This document shows positions 6,867-14,697 of a stretch of DNA of 18,382 bases, piece by piece. A model generated the notes under the pieces. That model saw nothing but the letters and a program-made list of their open reading frames with translations, ran no database searches and was not told the DNA's origin. Position 1 is the first letter of the stretch; each line of letters begins with the position of its first letter. A program made the translations under genes and the position numbers. This DNA is from an uncultured Emergencia sp. Lineage in GTDB: Bacteria > Bacillota > Clostridia > Peptostreptococcales > Anaerovoracaceae. The stretch spans positions 1 to 18,382 of the forward strand of contig CALLDR010000002.1 in NCBI GenBank assembly GCA_937997955.1. Reading direction: 5' to 3'.

Positions 6867-8984
6867 CTACATGGTCATTTCCAAAAACAGGGTAACGAGG
6901 AATCCGAAAAATTGCTGCATCAGGATGCCAATCATAATGACTAAAAATACAATCACCGCAATGCTAAACACCGTCAGCGCGCTGGTGCCAAGAAACCGCC
7001 CCATGCTGTAGTCGTGAATTTTGATAGTTCCAATCGTCAGCAACAGCAAGGTATACAGGAACATGACCGTTTGCAGTATGCCGAGAAACTCCGCTTCGGA
7101 CGGCAGAAGGATATTGGATAGAACTAAGAATAGAACACGGCCTAGTATGACGGGAATCAGGCTGTAACACGTTACGATTGCGATATCCCGCAAGCGACCC
7201 TTGCCCTCCATCAATGTGCAGACCGCTTTATTGCTCACGATCCACAATACAATCAGCCCTACGCTACGAGCTAGCACCCACAGGGAATTGAAGTTTGACG
7301 GATCGTGAAAGGTAAAGAGAAATCCTCCGCACAGTTCCTGCAAAACGGATAATATATAATACAGGAGAACTAGTACGCCGCATAAAAGCAGCGAACCCTC
7401 CTTTTTTTCTTTTATTTCGTTGAAAGACTGAACCGGCCGAATCGCCGTGTTGAGCATTAAGCGCAACTGCTTATTTTTTATCGGTGCCAGCTTTTTACGC
7501 ATGGATAACACCAGCACGGTCAACAATCCACCAATTAAAACCAAGCCGCAAGGCAAGAGTATCCAGAAATACTGGGTCAAAAACGCGTTTCGCTGTTTAT
7601 CGAAAGCCAGGGCATAGGTGTCCCTGTCACATCCTTGCCGGGCGAGGGTCATCGCCTGCGTATATTCTCCTTCGGCCAGATAGGCGCGGGCGAGACCGCT
7701 ATACGCCAGCTGGCAGTTACGATCCTGTCGCAGGACTTCCTCCCAGTCCGCCTTGGCCTCCTGATATTTTCCCAATAGGGTCAATGCGCGGGTGTCTCGC
7801 AGGAGGGCGCCGTAGGGCGTGCTCTGGAACACCGTCACCGTGTTTTGAATGCCGTCACAGACCAATACCTCCGAACCGCGGAGCGCGATGGCATTCGCCG
7901 CCTTAAAGGTGCCGGCCTGTTCTCCTGTTCCCATGCCTCCGCCGAAAGTCGTCAGTAGCCGGCACTCTTGATCATACAGAAACACCCGTCCATAGGTTGT
8001 GTCTAGGCAGTACATGAAGCCTTCATTGTCCACGGCAACGCCGCCGATATCCTGTTTGAGCATTTGACCGGGGTCAAAGGTGGTATTGACTCCTTCATCG
8101 ACAAAATTCACATCGTCGGAATTCAGCACGTTGGAGCCCCCGCCGGGGTTAAGTTTTTTAATCTGTCCCGTCATCTGGCTTATATCCGTAAACCCGGTTG
8201 CCGTATAAACAAAATTTTCCGCATCAATGCAAATATCGACGAAACAATACGGCAGCGCCCTGACGCTGGCCTCTTTCTTTTTATTGTTAACAAATAACCG
8301 ACTCCACAAGCTTGACAGCGCGTCTGTCAGGGTCCCCTTTACTTTGTTTGCTCCATAAAACCCGGAAAACGTATTATCCGCCGTATACAGCAAAGCACCA
8401 TAATACGAACCGTCACTCAGCACATAGGTGTAACCATAGGAATCTACCGCCACCTTGATCGGCAGAAAACGGAAATCATCCGGAATCAGATTGGAATCGG
8501 GCAACGTAAGAATATCCGTTACCGTCCCCTTAGCGTCAGCCAGCAGTACCCGCTGGTTATCAGTGTCACAAATATAAATGGTGCCGTCCGTATGCACATA
8601 AACGCTACGCGCGCCCTCAAAGTTCAGCTGTTCGCCGTTATAGTTCAGGGATTTCAGTTCCCCTACAAGGGTGTGATTACTATCTGCAATAATCAGGCGG
8701 GAGTTGCCGCCGTCCAGAAGATAGAGATTGCCGCTGCTGTCGGTGCATATGTCAGACAGCTGTTTAAATTCTTTCACGCCAAGGGAAGCGGCACTGACGA
8801 CTGTTTTCACCGTATACGAAGGCTTTGCGTAAACCGCCTTCCGGCTGCCGGCGGCACTGGTGTCCTCCCAATAGGTGTAGCTCTCATACGGAACCTCTTC
8901 ACCGGACACCCAAAACGATGCGCATAGTCCAAACAACAGTGTCAGCACGGTTGCCGCCATTATGATTTTCCTCGTCATATTCAA
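6867..8984 (-). CDS. NHL-propeller / TPR / Yip1-domain membrane protein (YIP1 family)
   Basis: This 705-residue protein combines domains that should lie on both sides of the membrane. An N-terminal signal sequence or anchor (about 5-27) leads to NHL-type beta-propeller repeats (about 70-390), with recurring DSSGNLYLLDGGNSRL, DGTIYICDTDNQRV and DNEGFMYCLDTTYGRV. A TPR-like helical pair (about 395-460; LLGKYQEAKADWEEVLRQD, AYLAEGEYTQAMTLARQG) follows. Next are a strong transmembrane helix (about 471-494), a basic linker with NTAIRPVQSFNEIKEKKEGS, and a Yip1-type domain with four or five helices (about 530-700). The propeller probably faces outward. No enzymatic motif is visible; scaffolding, sensing or transporter assembly is possible. 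The start is TTG at 8984 (GGAGGG about 5 nt upstream) or ATG at 8978 (about 11 nt). The gene sits between the two importers, 33 bp after one permease and 31 bp before the DUF5696-like lipoprotein. Confidence 0.82.
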   Translation of the reverse strand: MNMTRKIIMAATVLTLLFGLCASFWVSGEEVPYESYTYWEDTSAAGSRKAVYAKPSYTVKTVVSAASLGVKEFKQLSDICTDSSGNLYLLDGGNSRLIIADSNHTLVGELKSLNYNGEQLNFEGARSVYVHTDGTIYICDTDNQRVLLADAKGTVTDILTLPDSNLIPDDFRFLPIKVAVDSYGYTYVLSDGSYYGALLYTADNTFSGFYGANKVKGTLTDALSSLWSRLFVNNKKKEASVRALPYCFVDICIDAENFVYTATGFTDISQMTGQIKKLNPGGGSNVLNSDDVNFVDEGVNTTFDPGQMLKQDIGGVAVDNEGFMYCLDTTYGRVFLYDQECRLLTTFGGGMGTGEQAGTFKAANAIALRGSEVLVCDGIQNTVTVFQSTPYGALLRDTRALTLLGKYQEAKADWEEVLRQDRNCQLAYSGLARAYLAEGEYTQAMTLARQGCDRDTYALAFDKQRNAFLTQYFWILLPCGLVLIGGLLTVLVLSMRKKLAPIKNKQLRLMLNTAIRPVQSFNEIKEKKEGSLLLCGVLVLLYYILSVLQELCGGFLFTFHDPSNFNSLWVLARSVGLIVLWIVSNKAVCTLMEGKGRLRDIAIVTCYSLIPVILGRVLFLVLSNILLPSEAEFLGILQTVMFLYTLLLLTIGTIKIHDYSMGRFLGTSALTVFSIAVIVFLVIMIGILMQQFFGFLVTLFLEMTM

Positions 8985-9017
8985 AGGAGCCCTCCATCCT
9001 CTGCTTGCAGCCCGCTG

Positions 9018-9938
9018 CTATTCCTTAATGCCCGCGCTGCTCATGGCCTCGACCACATTGCTCTGCGAAATCAAGTACACAATAACCGGCGGAATCATCA
9101 TAATCACCGAGACCGCCATCGCACTGCCGGAGCGCACAATACCTCCCGCGGTTACCTGAGCCATAATCATAGGCAGCGTTTTCAACTGCTCGCTGAATAT
9201 GGTTCCCTGCGGCACTAACGCCCATATATCCCGAAACGCAAACAATGTCAGCGTCAGCAGAGCGGGCTTTACAATAGGCAAAACGATACGGAAGAAGCTA
9301 CGAAAATATCCCGCCCCGTCTATGTTTGCCGCCTCCAGAAGGGTGTCGGGCACATACCCTTCTATATACTGCTTCATCAAGAACACGCCCAGCGTCGTCG
9401 CCATTTGCGGCATGATATAAACCAGATAGGTGTCAATAATATGCAGCTTGGATAAAATAAGGTATTGGGGCACGGATAAGGTATAGGCGTTGAACAGCAG
9501 CGCAAACTGCACAATCATGAACAGAACATTCCGGAAGCGAAGCTTGGATTTGGACAGCGCAAACGCCGCCATTGCGGAAATCAGGATATACAACCCCGTC
9601 GTAATAACACTGACGAATACACTGTTAAACAGGTACCGGGTCAGCGGCACGAATTGATCAGACAGCAGACTGGGCAGGGCGACGTAATTTTCAATGGTCG
9701 GCCGCCGGACAAAGAATTGCGGCGGAAATAGCAACAATTCGTCAAGCGGCTTAAAAGAGGTGACAACCGCATAAATCAAGGGCAGCATGGTGAACAGCCC
9801 TGCAGAAAAAATGAGGACAAAGTACATGATGTTTGCCGCGCGAGAGCGGGTAAAGCGGCGAGTCTGTATCCGCCGCTTTACCCATGATCCAAAGAAGCGC
9901 CGGCCGGGGTTAGCCTTTGCCACAGAAGCTTGTTTCAT
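9018..9938 (-). CDS. Carbohydrate ABC transporter permease, MalG type (importer 1)
   Basis: This is the second permease of importer 1. The frame is open up to 10049, but I choose the ATG at 9938 (306 aa). It follows the stop of the previous permease by 10 bp, has AGGGG about 7 nt upstream, and gives the normal MalG length. The longer reading would overlap the previous gene by 100 bp. A very basic N-terminus (KRRIQTRRFTRSR) precedes the first helix (about 38-60), and TSFKPLDELLLFPPQFF matches the class. The EAA loop is LEAANIDGAGYFRSFFRIVLP (about 201-221). As in the other permeases, the ATPase it needs is absent from the window. Confidence 0.93.
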   Translation of the reverse strand: MKQASVAKANPGRRFFGSWVKRRIQTRRFTRSRAANIMYFVLIFSAGLFTMLPLIYAVVTSFKPLDELLLFPPQFFVRRPTIENYVALPSLLSDQFVPLTRYLFNSVFVSVITTGLYILISAMAAFALSKSKLRFRNVLFMIVQFALLFNAYTLSVPQYLILSKLHIIDTYLVYIMPQMATTLGVFLMKQYIEGYVPDTLLEAANIDGAGYFRSFFRIVLPIVKPALLTLTLFAFRDIWALVPQGTIFSEQLKTLPMIMAQVTAGGIVRSGSAMAVSVIMMIPPVIVYLISQSNVVEAMSSAGIKE

Positions 9939-9948
9939 TGTGTTACCC

Positions 9949-10863
9949 CTACTTTCCAACCATTTGCAAAATCTTGCCCAGAATAATACGCGTCGCGGCC
10001 ATAAGGATAAACAGCACCACGGCGATCGCTGACGCGTAGCCCATCTCATAGCGCACCACGCCTACATCTGTCAAATGCGACACGATGGTATCGGCAGCAA
10101 ATCCCGTGCTGGGAAACCCCGCCAGCTCAATCGCGATAGTGCTGACGGAAAAGCTGCTTTGAATCTGCATAACGACGCTGAACAGGATCATGTGCTGCAT
10201 GGAGGGGAGAGTAATATACCACAATTCCTGCCACCGGTTTCGCACGCCGTCGATCGTCCCCGCCTCATACAGTTCCCTGTTAATATTTTGCAGGCCGGCA
10301 ATATTGGCCAGAAAAGAAATGCCCATGCTCTGCCACAACTGCACCAAAATAATAATCGGCAGGATAAAGTCAGGGTTTTTCAGCCACACCACCGGCTCGG
10401 TAATCAGTCCCATGGACAGCAAGAAGCTATTCAGATAACCGTAGCTGTCACCGCTGAATAAAACCTTCCATATAAAATACGCGTTCCCCACCAGTGACGG
10501 ACTGTAAAACATAAAGGATAACAACGTGCGTACCTTAGGGGGGAATTCGTTGACGAACCAAGCCAGCAGAAACGCAAGCAGGAAGCCAAGCGGACCCGTT
10601 ATGAGGGCAAACAGCAATGTATTCTTTAGAACAATAGGAAACACATTGTCGCTGGTGAACATCCTCAGGAAGTTGTCGATGCCGACAAAACGCACAGGGT
10701 TCAGCATATCATAGGAGGTGAAGCTCAGTACAAGGGATGAGATGATGGGCACAACGGTGAGAAGGGTAAACAGGAGAAAAAAAGGCAGAAGCATGACAAC
10801 CATAGGCCACTGACCATGCAGCGACCTTGCCGCGCCCCGGCGCTTATTAGTTAATGAATTCAT
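9949..10863 (-). CDS. Carbohydrate ABC transporter permease, MalF/LacF type (importer 1)
   Basis: This 304-residue permease is the partner of the gene at 9018-9938 and of the large binding protein upstream. I use the ATG at 10863, which has AAGGGGGG about 7 nt upstream and lies 13 bp after the preceding stop; an in-frame start at 10887 would overlap that gene. The first helix (about 20-48) contains LLPFFLLFTLLTVVPIISSLVLSF, followed by GIDNFLRMF, a usual LacF feature. The EAA loop is YEAGTIDGVRNRWQELWYITLP (about 199-220). It would form a heterodimeric channel with the MalG-type permease. Confidence 0.93.
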   Translation of the reverse strand: MNSLTNKRRGAARSLHGQWPMVVMLLPFFLLFTLLTVVPIISSLVLSFTSYDMLNPVRFVGIDNFLRMFTSDNVFPIVLKNTLLFALITGPLGFLLAFLLAWFVNEFPPKVRTLLSFMFYSPSLVGNAYFIWKVLFSGDSYGYLNSFLLSMGLITEPVVWLKNPDFILPIIILVQLWQSMGISFLANIAGLQNINRELYEAGTIDGVRNRWQELWYITLPSMQHMILFSVVMQIQSSFSVSTIAIELAGFPSTGFAADTIVSHLTDVGVVRYEMGYASAIAVVLFILMAATRIILGKILQMVGK

Positions 10864-10876
10864 ATCTCGTCCCCCC

Positions 10877-13765
10877 TTACTGCACATATTCCTTAATTTT
10901 ACGGCTTATTTCCGCGTCGGCAACTTCGCTCCATTTCAAGATGGCGTCTTTCCCATTGGATTCGCCGTTGACAACCGCCCAAAATGCTTGGTCAATAGCC
11001 CGCGTCAGATAGTAGCTACCGGGGATTTCAGGCAATTCCTCAACGTTCTCCCATTGCGCCATCAAATTGTTCCGAACTTCCGGCTCCCATGCCAAGTCGG
11101 CGAACGCTTCGACCGTAGCCGTGGGATGCCGTCCGACCAAACCCAACACGGATTCGAGATTGCGGGAATATCGCGCCTGCGTCTGAGCGGATGTCCACCA
11201 TTTCAGGAACTCCCATGCTTCGTCAACGTGGGACGATTTGGCCACGATAGCACAGCCGGTTCCCGCTCCGGTAATTGCTTTATTCTCACTGGTGAACGAT
11301 GGCACCGGTTCCACAGACCACCGTCCCTGAATCCCGGATGCGGCCTGTGACAACGTTAAATAAAGCGTATACGGCGCGATACCCAGCGGCATGGTACCGA
11401 CGCTGAATCGGTTATAAAAATCTGCTTCCTTGAGGAATTTATAATCCGTATACAGACGAGTCCACTGTTCGAAAACAGAAATGGCCTCCGGCGTGTTGAT
11501 GGCCGTCGCCGTCCGACTGTCATTATAGATAGGCAGCCCGCTCTGGGCCATCATCGTCGCATACAGGTTCAGGTTGCCAAGGCCTGTGTCCACCGACGTG
11601 GTCGTGGATATCGTTGTGTAGGGAATATACACCTGCATATTGTTGCGCTGAATGACCGTCGCTGCGTGTATGAAATCCTCCCATGTCTCGGGAACCGTCA
11701 AACCAAGTTCCTCAAACACATCGCTGCGGTAGAACATACTGAAAAAGGTCTGTGTATCCGGCAGCGCGTAGCATGCATCACTATACCGGTAGGGTTCCTC
11801 CGCCCCCGGCTGGAAACGCTCCAGAACGCTGTTAAAATCGTCAAACTGTGTCAAATCGTACAGTGCATGGCGCATCCCCAGGTTCACCGGCTCCGCGCGG
11901 GCCATCTGGAGAGCGCAGTCAGGTGAATTTCCCGACAGAATACCCTTGACCAGCGTGGCGTTGACAATTTCCAGCTGCACGCCGATTCCGGTCTCTGGAA
12001 CGAACGAGTCTTGAATCAATGAGTTTAGAATCATCGCCTGATCCCGGCCCCAGTTCACCCACAGACGGATGGTTTTCTGCGTATCCTGCACCGCAGAAAT
12101 GGAGCGGTAGTCACGCGTAAACGAGTTGCAGAACCGCTGGAAGCCAAACGACAGCTTCTCAAAAAAGCCCGCTTTATCTCCATTAAATTCCGTGTCATGA
12201 GGAACGATTTGTATCTCGTCGATAGCCAGCGGCATGGACGCCATTTCATACAGCCATGAGCTGACGGTACAGTAATTGGTATAGTAATCCTTAATATACT
12301 GGTGGGCGGTATAGGGGCGATCCAGCATCAAGCGCAGCACACGCGCCATATTCTCCAACGAGGCGATATACTGGCTGCTTCTCTTTCCCGTCATCGCGCG
12401 CATATCCTGCGCCAAGCTCGTCAGCGCATCCAGATTTCTTTGCAGCGTTTTTTCAAAATCTGGAACCTGCCGAAACAGCTCATAGTCACGGTTCATATCC
12501 GGCGATTCGCCGGTAATCATGACCATTTTCATATACTCGTCACCCAGGCTGCTCACCAGTTCGGACAGTCTCCGGTAAAAGGGCGCCATATCGCCCAGCG
12601 TACCTTCCAGAGACAGTTGATGATCGCCGGCCTTCAGCCAGATAAGATACGGTGTCCCATCCGTATCCGACATGGCGCTGAACTGCCACTGCGGCTTATA
12701 GGAAAACTTCAGGTTCTGCGCTTCGGCAAAGGGCGTTTTTCCGTCGATTTTCAACCAGCGATAAGATTCGCCGTTGATAACCTGATCCTGCTTGAAGTGA
12801 AAACCAACCTTGTAATACCCGTCTGTTTCCACGGTAAAGTTCCACACCAGCGTTTCTCCCGGCAGCTTCCACGAGCTGCCGCCTATATAGTTCAGTTTAG
12901 AAAGGCGCGGGCTGGCCGGTGTCAGGCTGGCCGTACCGTTGTCCGATTTTGGAACCAACGAACGCGTCGATTTTATCGCGGCGTTTTCGCCTTGGATGAC
13001 CACTGGTTTCACTTGTCCCCCGGTCGGCGCCGGATCGTAGCCCGCTGCTTTATCGATATACGCCTCCGGTTTTTCCGGTGCACGCAACTCGATTTTCTCC
13101 AAAGCAAAAGGCACGCCGCCAGCCACAAGAGTCAACTCATGCATTCCCGCGGTCAAATACAGCGTATACGGCCGTGCGATCACACCGCTTGCATCCCTCG
13201 CGGGCCAGCTGACAAATGCGTCGTATTCCTCCTGCTCCGGGGTCAGTTCGTTGCCCATGCCGTCCCTGCGCCATTCGCCGTCCTCGTTCCTCCACATACG
13301 AGGCAACTCCAGCTTCTCCATACCCTCAAACGGGTATTCGCCATTCACACGAAGTCCCAGCCGAATGTCGACGCCACTGCCTTCCAGCGGCAGGTAAGTC
13401 AGCCAAACGGTATACAACGCATCCACAGGAACCTCCGTCAAATAGGTGACGGTACCCTCGCCATTGCTCCAAAGGAGCACATTTTTTCCATCCGCATATT
13501 GCTCCTTCGTCTGTACGTCGGCGGAATCTTCCCTTATGTAATCCGCGCCCGCGACACGGATTTCCTCCTTTGCGGCGGGAATCCCGGTCAGGCCAGCGAG
13601 ATAGCTCTCATATCCTCCCGCGTCCGTTTTGGTCGTGTCTTGCTCAACCGCGGCTGTTACCGGTTCTGACTGTGCCGCCGCTGTCTGGGGCAGCGTAACA
13701 CACAGCAAGCCGCCTATCGTCACGATAACCAGACAGAAACCGGAGAGCCCTTTCAAACGCAGCAT
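10877..13765 (-). CDS. Giant extracellular solute-binding protein with N-terminal carbohydrate-binding-like domains (importer 1)
   Basis: About 962 residues, roughly twice the usual size. The C-terminal 400 residues (about 565-962) are a family 1 sugar-binding domain: TIRLWVNWGRDQ, LSGNSPDCALQMA, FYRSDVFEELGLTVPETWEDFI, and DEAWEFLKWWTS near the end. In front lie a beta-rich domain (about 50-230), a CBM-like sandwich (about 255-390; QGENAAIKSTRS, VWNFTVETDGYYKVGFHF, WLKAGDHQLSLEG) and a helical linker (about 395-555). The signal peptide ends near TAAA-Q with no convincing lipobox, so it may be released by signal peptidase I or held by an uncleaved N-terminal helix. I use the ATG at 13765, which has AAGGA about 10 nt upstream; the in-frame TTG at 13786 has no visible ribosome site. 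It is the first gene of importer 1, 13 bp before its permease. Confidence 0.9.
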   Translation of the reverse strand: MLRLKGLSGFCLVIVTIGGLLCVTLPQTAAAQSEPVTAAVEQDTTKTDAGGYESYLAGLTGIPAAKEEIRVAGADYIREDSADVQTKEQYADGKNVLLWSNGEGTVTYLTEVPVDALYTVWLTYLPLEGSGVDIRLGLRVNGEYPFEGMEKLELPRMWRNEDGEWRRDGMGNELTPEQEEYDAFVSWPARDASGVIARPYTLYLTAGMHELTLVAGGVPFALEKIELRAPEKPEAYIDKAAGYDPAPTGGQVKPVVIQGENAAIKSTRSLVPKSDNGTASLTPASPRLSKLNYIGGSSWKLPGETLVWNFTVETDGYYKVGFHFKQDQVINGESYRWLKIDGKTPFAEAQNLKFSYKPQWQFSAMSDTDGTPYLIWLKAGDHQLSLEGTLGDMAPFYRRLSELVSSLGDEYMKMVMITGESPDMNRDYELFRQVPDFEKTLQRNLDALTSLAQDMRAMTGKRSSQYIASLENMARVLRLMLDRPYTAHQYIKDYYTNYCTVSSWLYEMASMPLAIDEIQIVPHDTEFNGDKAGFFEKLSFGFQRFCNSFTRDYRSISAVQDTQKTIRLWVNWGRDQAMILNSLIQDSFVPETGIGVQLEIVNATLVKGILSGNSPDCALQMARAEPVNLGMRHALYDLTQFDDFNSVLERFQPGAEEPYRYSDACYALPDTQTFFSMFYRSDVFEELGLTVPETWEDFIHAATVIQRNNMQVYIPYTTISTTTSVDTGLGNLNLYATMMAQSGLPIYNDSRTATAINTPEAISVFEQWTRLYTDYKFLKEADFYNRFSVGTMPLGIAPYTLYLTLSQAASGIQGRWSVEPVPSFTSENKAITGAGTGCAIVAKSSHVDEAWEFLKWWTSAQTQARYSRNLESVLGLVGRHPTATVEAFADLAWEPEVRNNLMAQWENVEELPEIPGSYYLTRAIDQAFWAVVNGESNGKDAILKWSEVADAEISRKIKEYVQ

Positions 13766-13784
13766 AGCTCGAATATCCTTTCTC

Positions 13785-13816
13785 AAAACGGTACTCGCTG
13801 ACCGGCAGCGGAGACC
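13785..13816 (-). other. Hairpin with a short T run between GH16 and the giant binding-protein gene
   Basis: On the minus strand GGT-CTC-C-GCTG, loop CCGGT, then CAGC-GAG-T-ACC forms a stem of ten base pairs with two single-base bulges (13816-13790). GTTTTG follows (13789-13784). This resembles a weak intrinsic terminator or a processing/stability hairpin inside the operon. It could set different mRNA levels for the enzymes and the importer. No function is shown by the sequence alone. Confidence 0.4.
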
Positions 13817-13819
13817 AAA

Positions 13820-14644
13820 TTAACCAACAACATACAAATCGCCGAGTCCGGGCTTCTGATAAAGGCGGATCCAATCGATCCAGTAATCCATCGGAAACGC
13901 CGAGGTATCGTCGACAAGGGCGTTTTCTCCCGGAGACCACCGGCTGTATGGCGTAAATAGGTGATTATTGAGAAGGATAAATAACGGGTCATGGAAACCG
14001 TCCATATCTCCACCCGCATCAAAATCTCTGGATAGATCAAATGTCATATACGGCTCGCTATCCACATACATCGTCATGGCGTCCGGTGTCCATTCAAAAC
14101 CATAGAGATGGTATTCCTCATTTAAGCTGGTACTGTCCCGAAAGGAATACCGGATTCTCTCCGCGTAAGGGAATTGCGTGTGCGCACCGTCAGCATACCA
14201 CTTATGAATATTGGAAGCCAGCGTGGTTTTGCTTGCGAAAACCTCAAACACATCCACTTCCACCATGTATGCCATGGTGGCCCTCGGCGCAAGCTTGCCT
14301 GTGGCGGACTTCATCCAGAACGACGGCCAGGCACCTTTCTTGAAGGGCACCTTTGCCCGCATTTCGAGAAAACCATATCGAAAATGCATCCGATCGAACG
14401 TGGTGATCGAATAACAAGTCGTATAATGCGGGCCGCCGTCGTCCACGTTCTTATCACGGATGGCGCTCAGCTTCAGCTGGCTGTCCTCAACACGCATAAC
14501 CGCGGGGTTCGACTCGTCCGCCAAACCGGTATCCTCGCTTCCCCGCATACTCTCCAGAAGCTGCCACCTGGCAGGATCCAGCACGCTCCCGTCAAATTCA
14601 TCATGCCATACCAGTGTGTAGCCGCCCGGCTTCGAGATATCCAT
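13820..14644 (-). CDS. Leaderless GH16 glycoside hydrolase
   Basis: About 274 residues, essentially a single GH16 beta-jelly-roll. The domain opens with YTLVWHDEFDGSVLDPARW. The catalytic strand carries the GH16 signature EVDVFE (Glu129 nucleophile, Asp131, Glu134 acid/base). Also present are GAWPSFWMKS, NEEYHLYGFEWTPDAM and the closing YWIDWIRLYQKPG. GH16 enzymes are retaining endo-hydrolases of beta-1,3/1,4-glucans or galactans; the exact substrate is not readable here. There is no signal peptide, so it probably acts in the cytoplasm on imported oligosaccharides. The start is uncertain: ATG 14644 (GGGGGA, 6 nt), ATG 14668 or GTG 14689 (AGGA, 6 nt; only 8 bp after the previous stop) all precede the domain. 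It is a clear paralogue of the neighbouring lipoprotein GH16, probably by tandem duplication. Confidence 0.9.
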   Translation of the reverse strand: MDISKPGGYTLVWHDEFDGSVLDPARWQLLESMRGSEDTGLADESNPAVMRVEDSQLKLSAIRDKNVDDGGPHYTTCYSITTFDRMHFRYGFLEMRAKVPFKKGAWPSFWMKSATGKLAPRATMAYMVEVDVFEVFASKTTLASNIHKWYADGAHTQFPYAERIRYSFRDSTSLNEEYHLYGFEWTPDAMTMYVDSEPYMTFDLSRDFDAGGDMDGFHDPLFILLNNHLFTPYSRWSPGENALVDDTSAFPMDYWIDWIRLYQKPGLGDLYVVG

Positions 14645-14697
14645 ATGTAATCCCCCATTCCCTTCCATCGCTTTTTTCACCCGTTTCACATCGAATC

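Noticed and set aside
9018..10049. Longer version of the importer 1 MalG-type permease
   Set aside because: The extra 37 residues overlap the upstream permease gene by 100 bp and are unlike a permease N-terminus; the ATG at 9938 has a ribosome site and normal spacing.
12302..13669. Long plus-strand open frame (455 codons)
   Set aside because: It is antisense to the giant solute-binding protein, which has clear domains. The translation has no signal, domain or ribosome site of its own.
13655..13672. LPQTA sequence in the giant solute-binding protein resembling a sortase signal
   Set aside because: It is inside the N-terminal signal peptide, not followed by a C-terminal hydrophobic tail, so it cannot serve as a cell-wall sorting signal.
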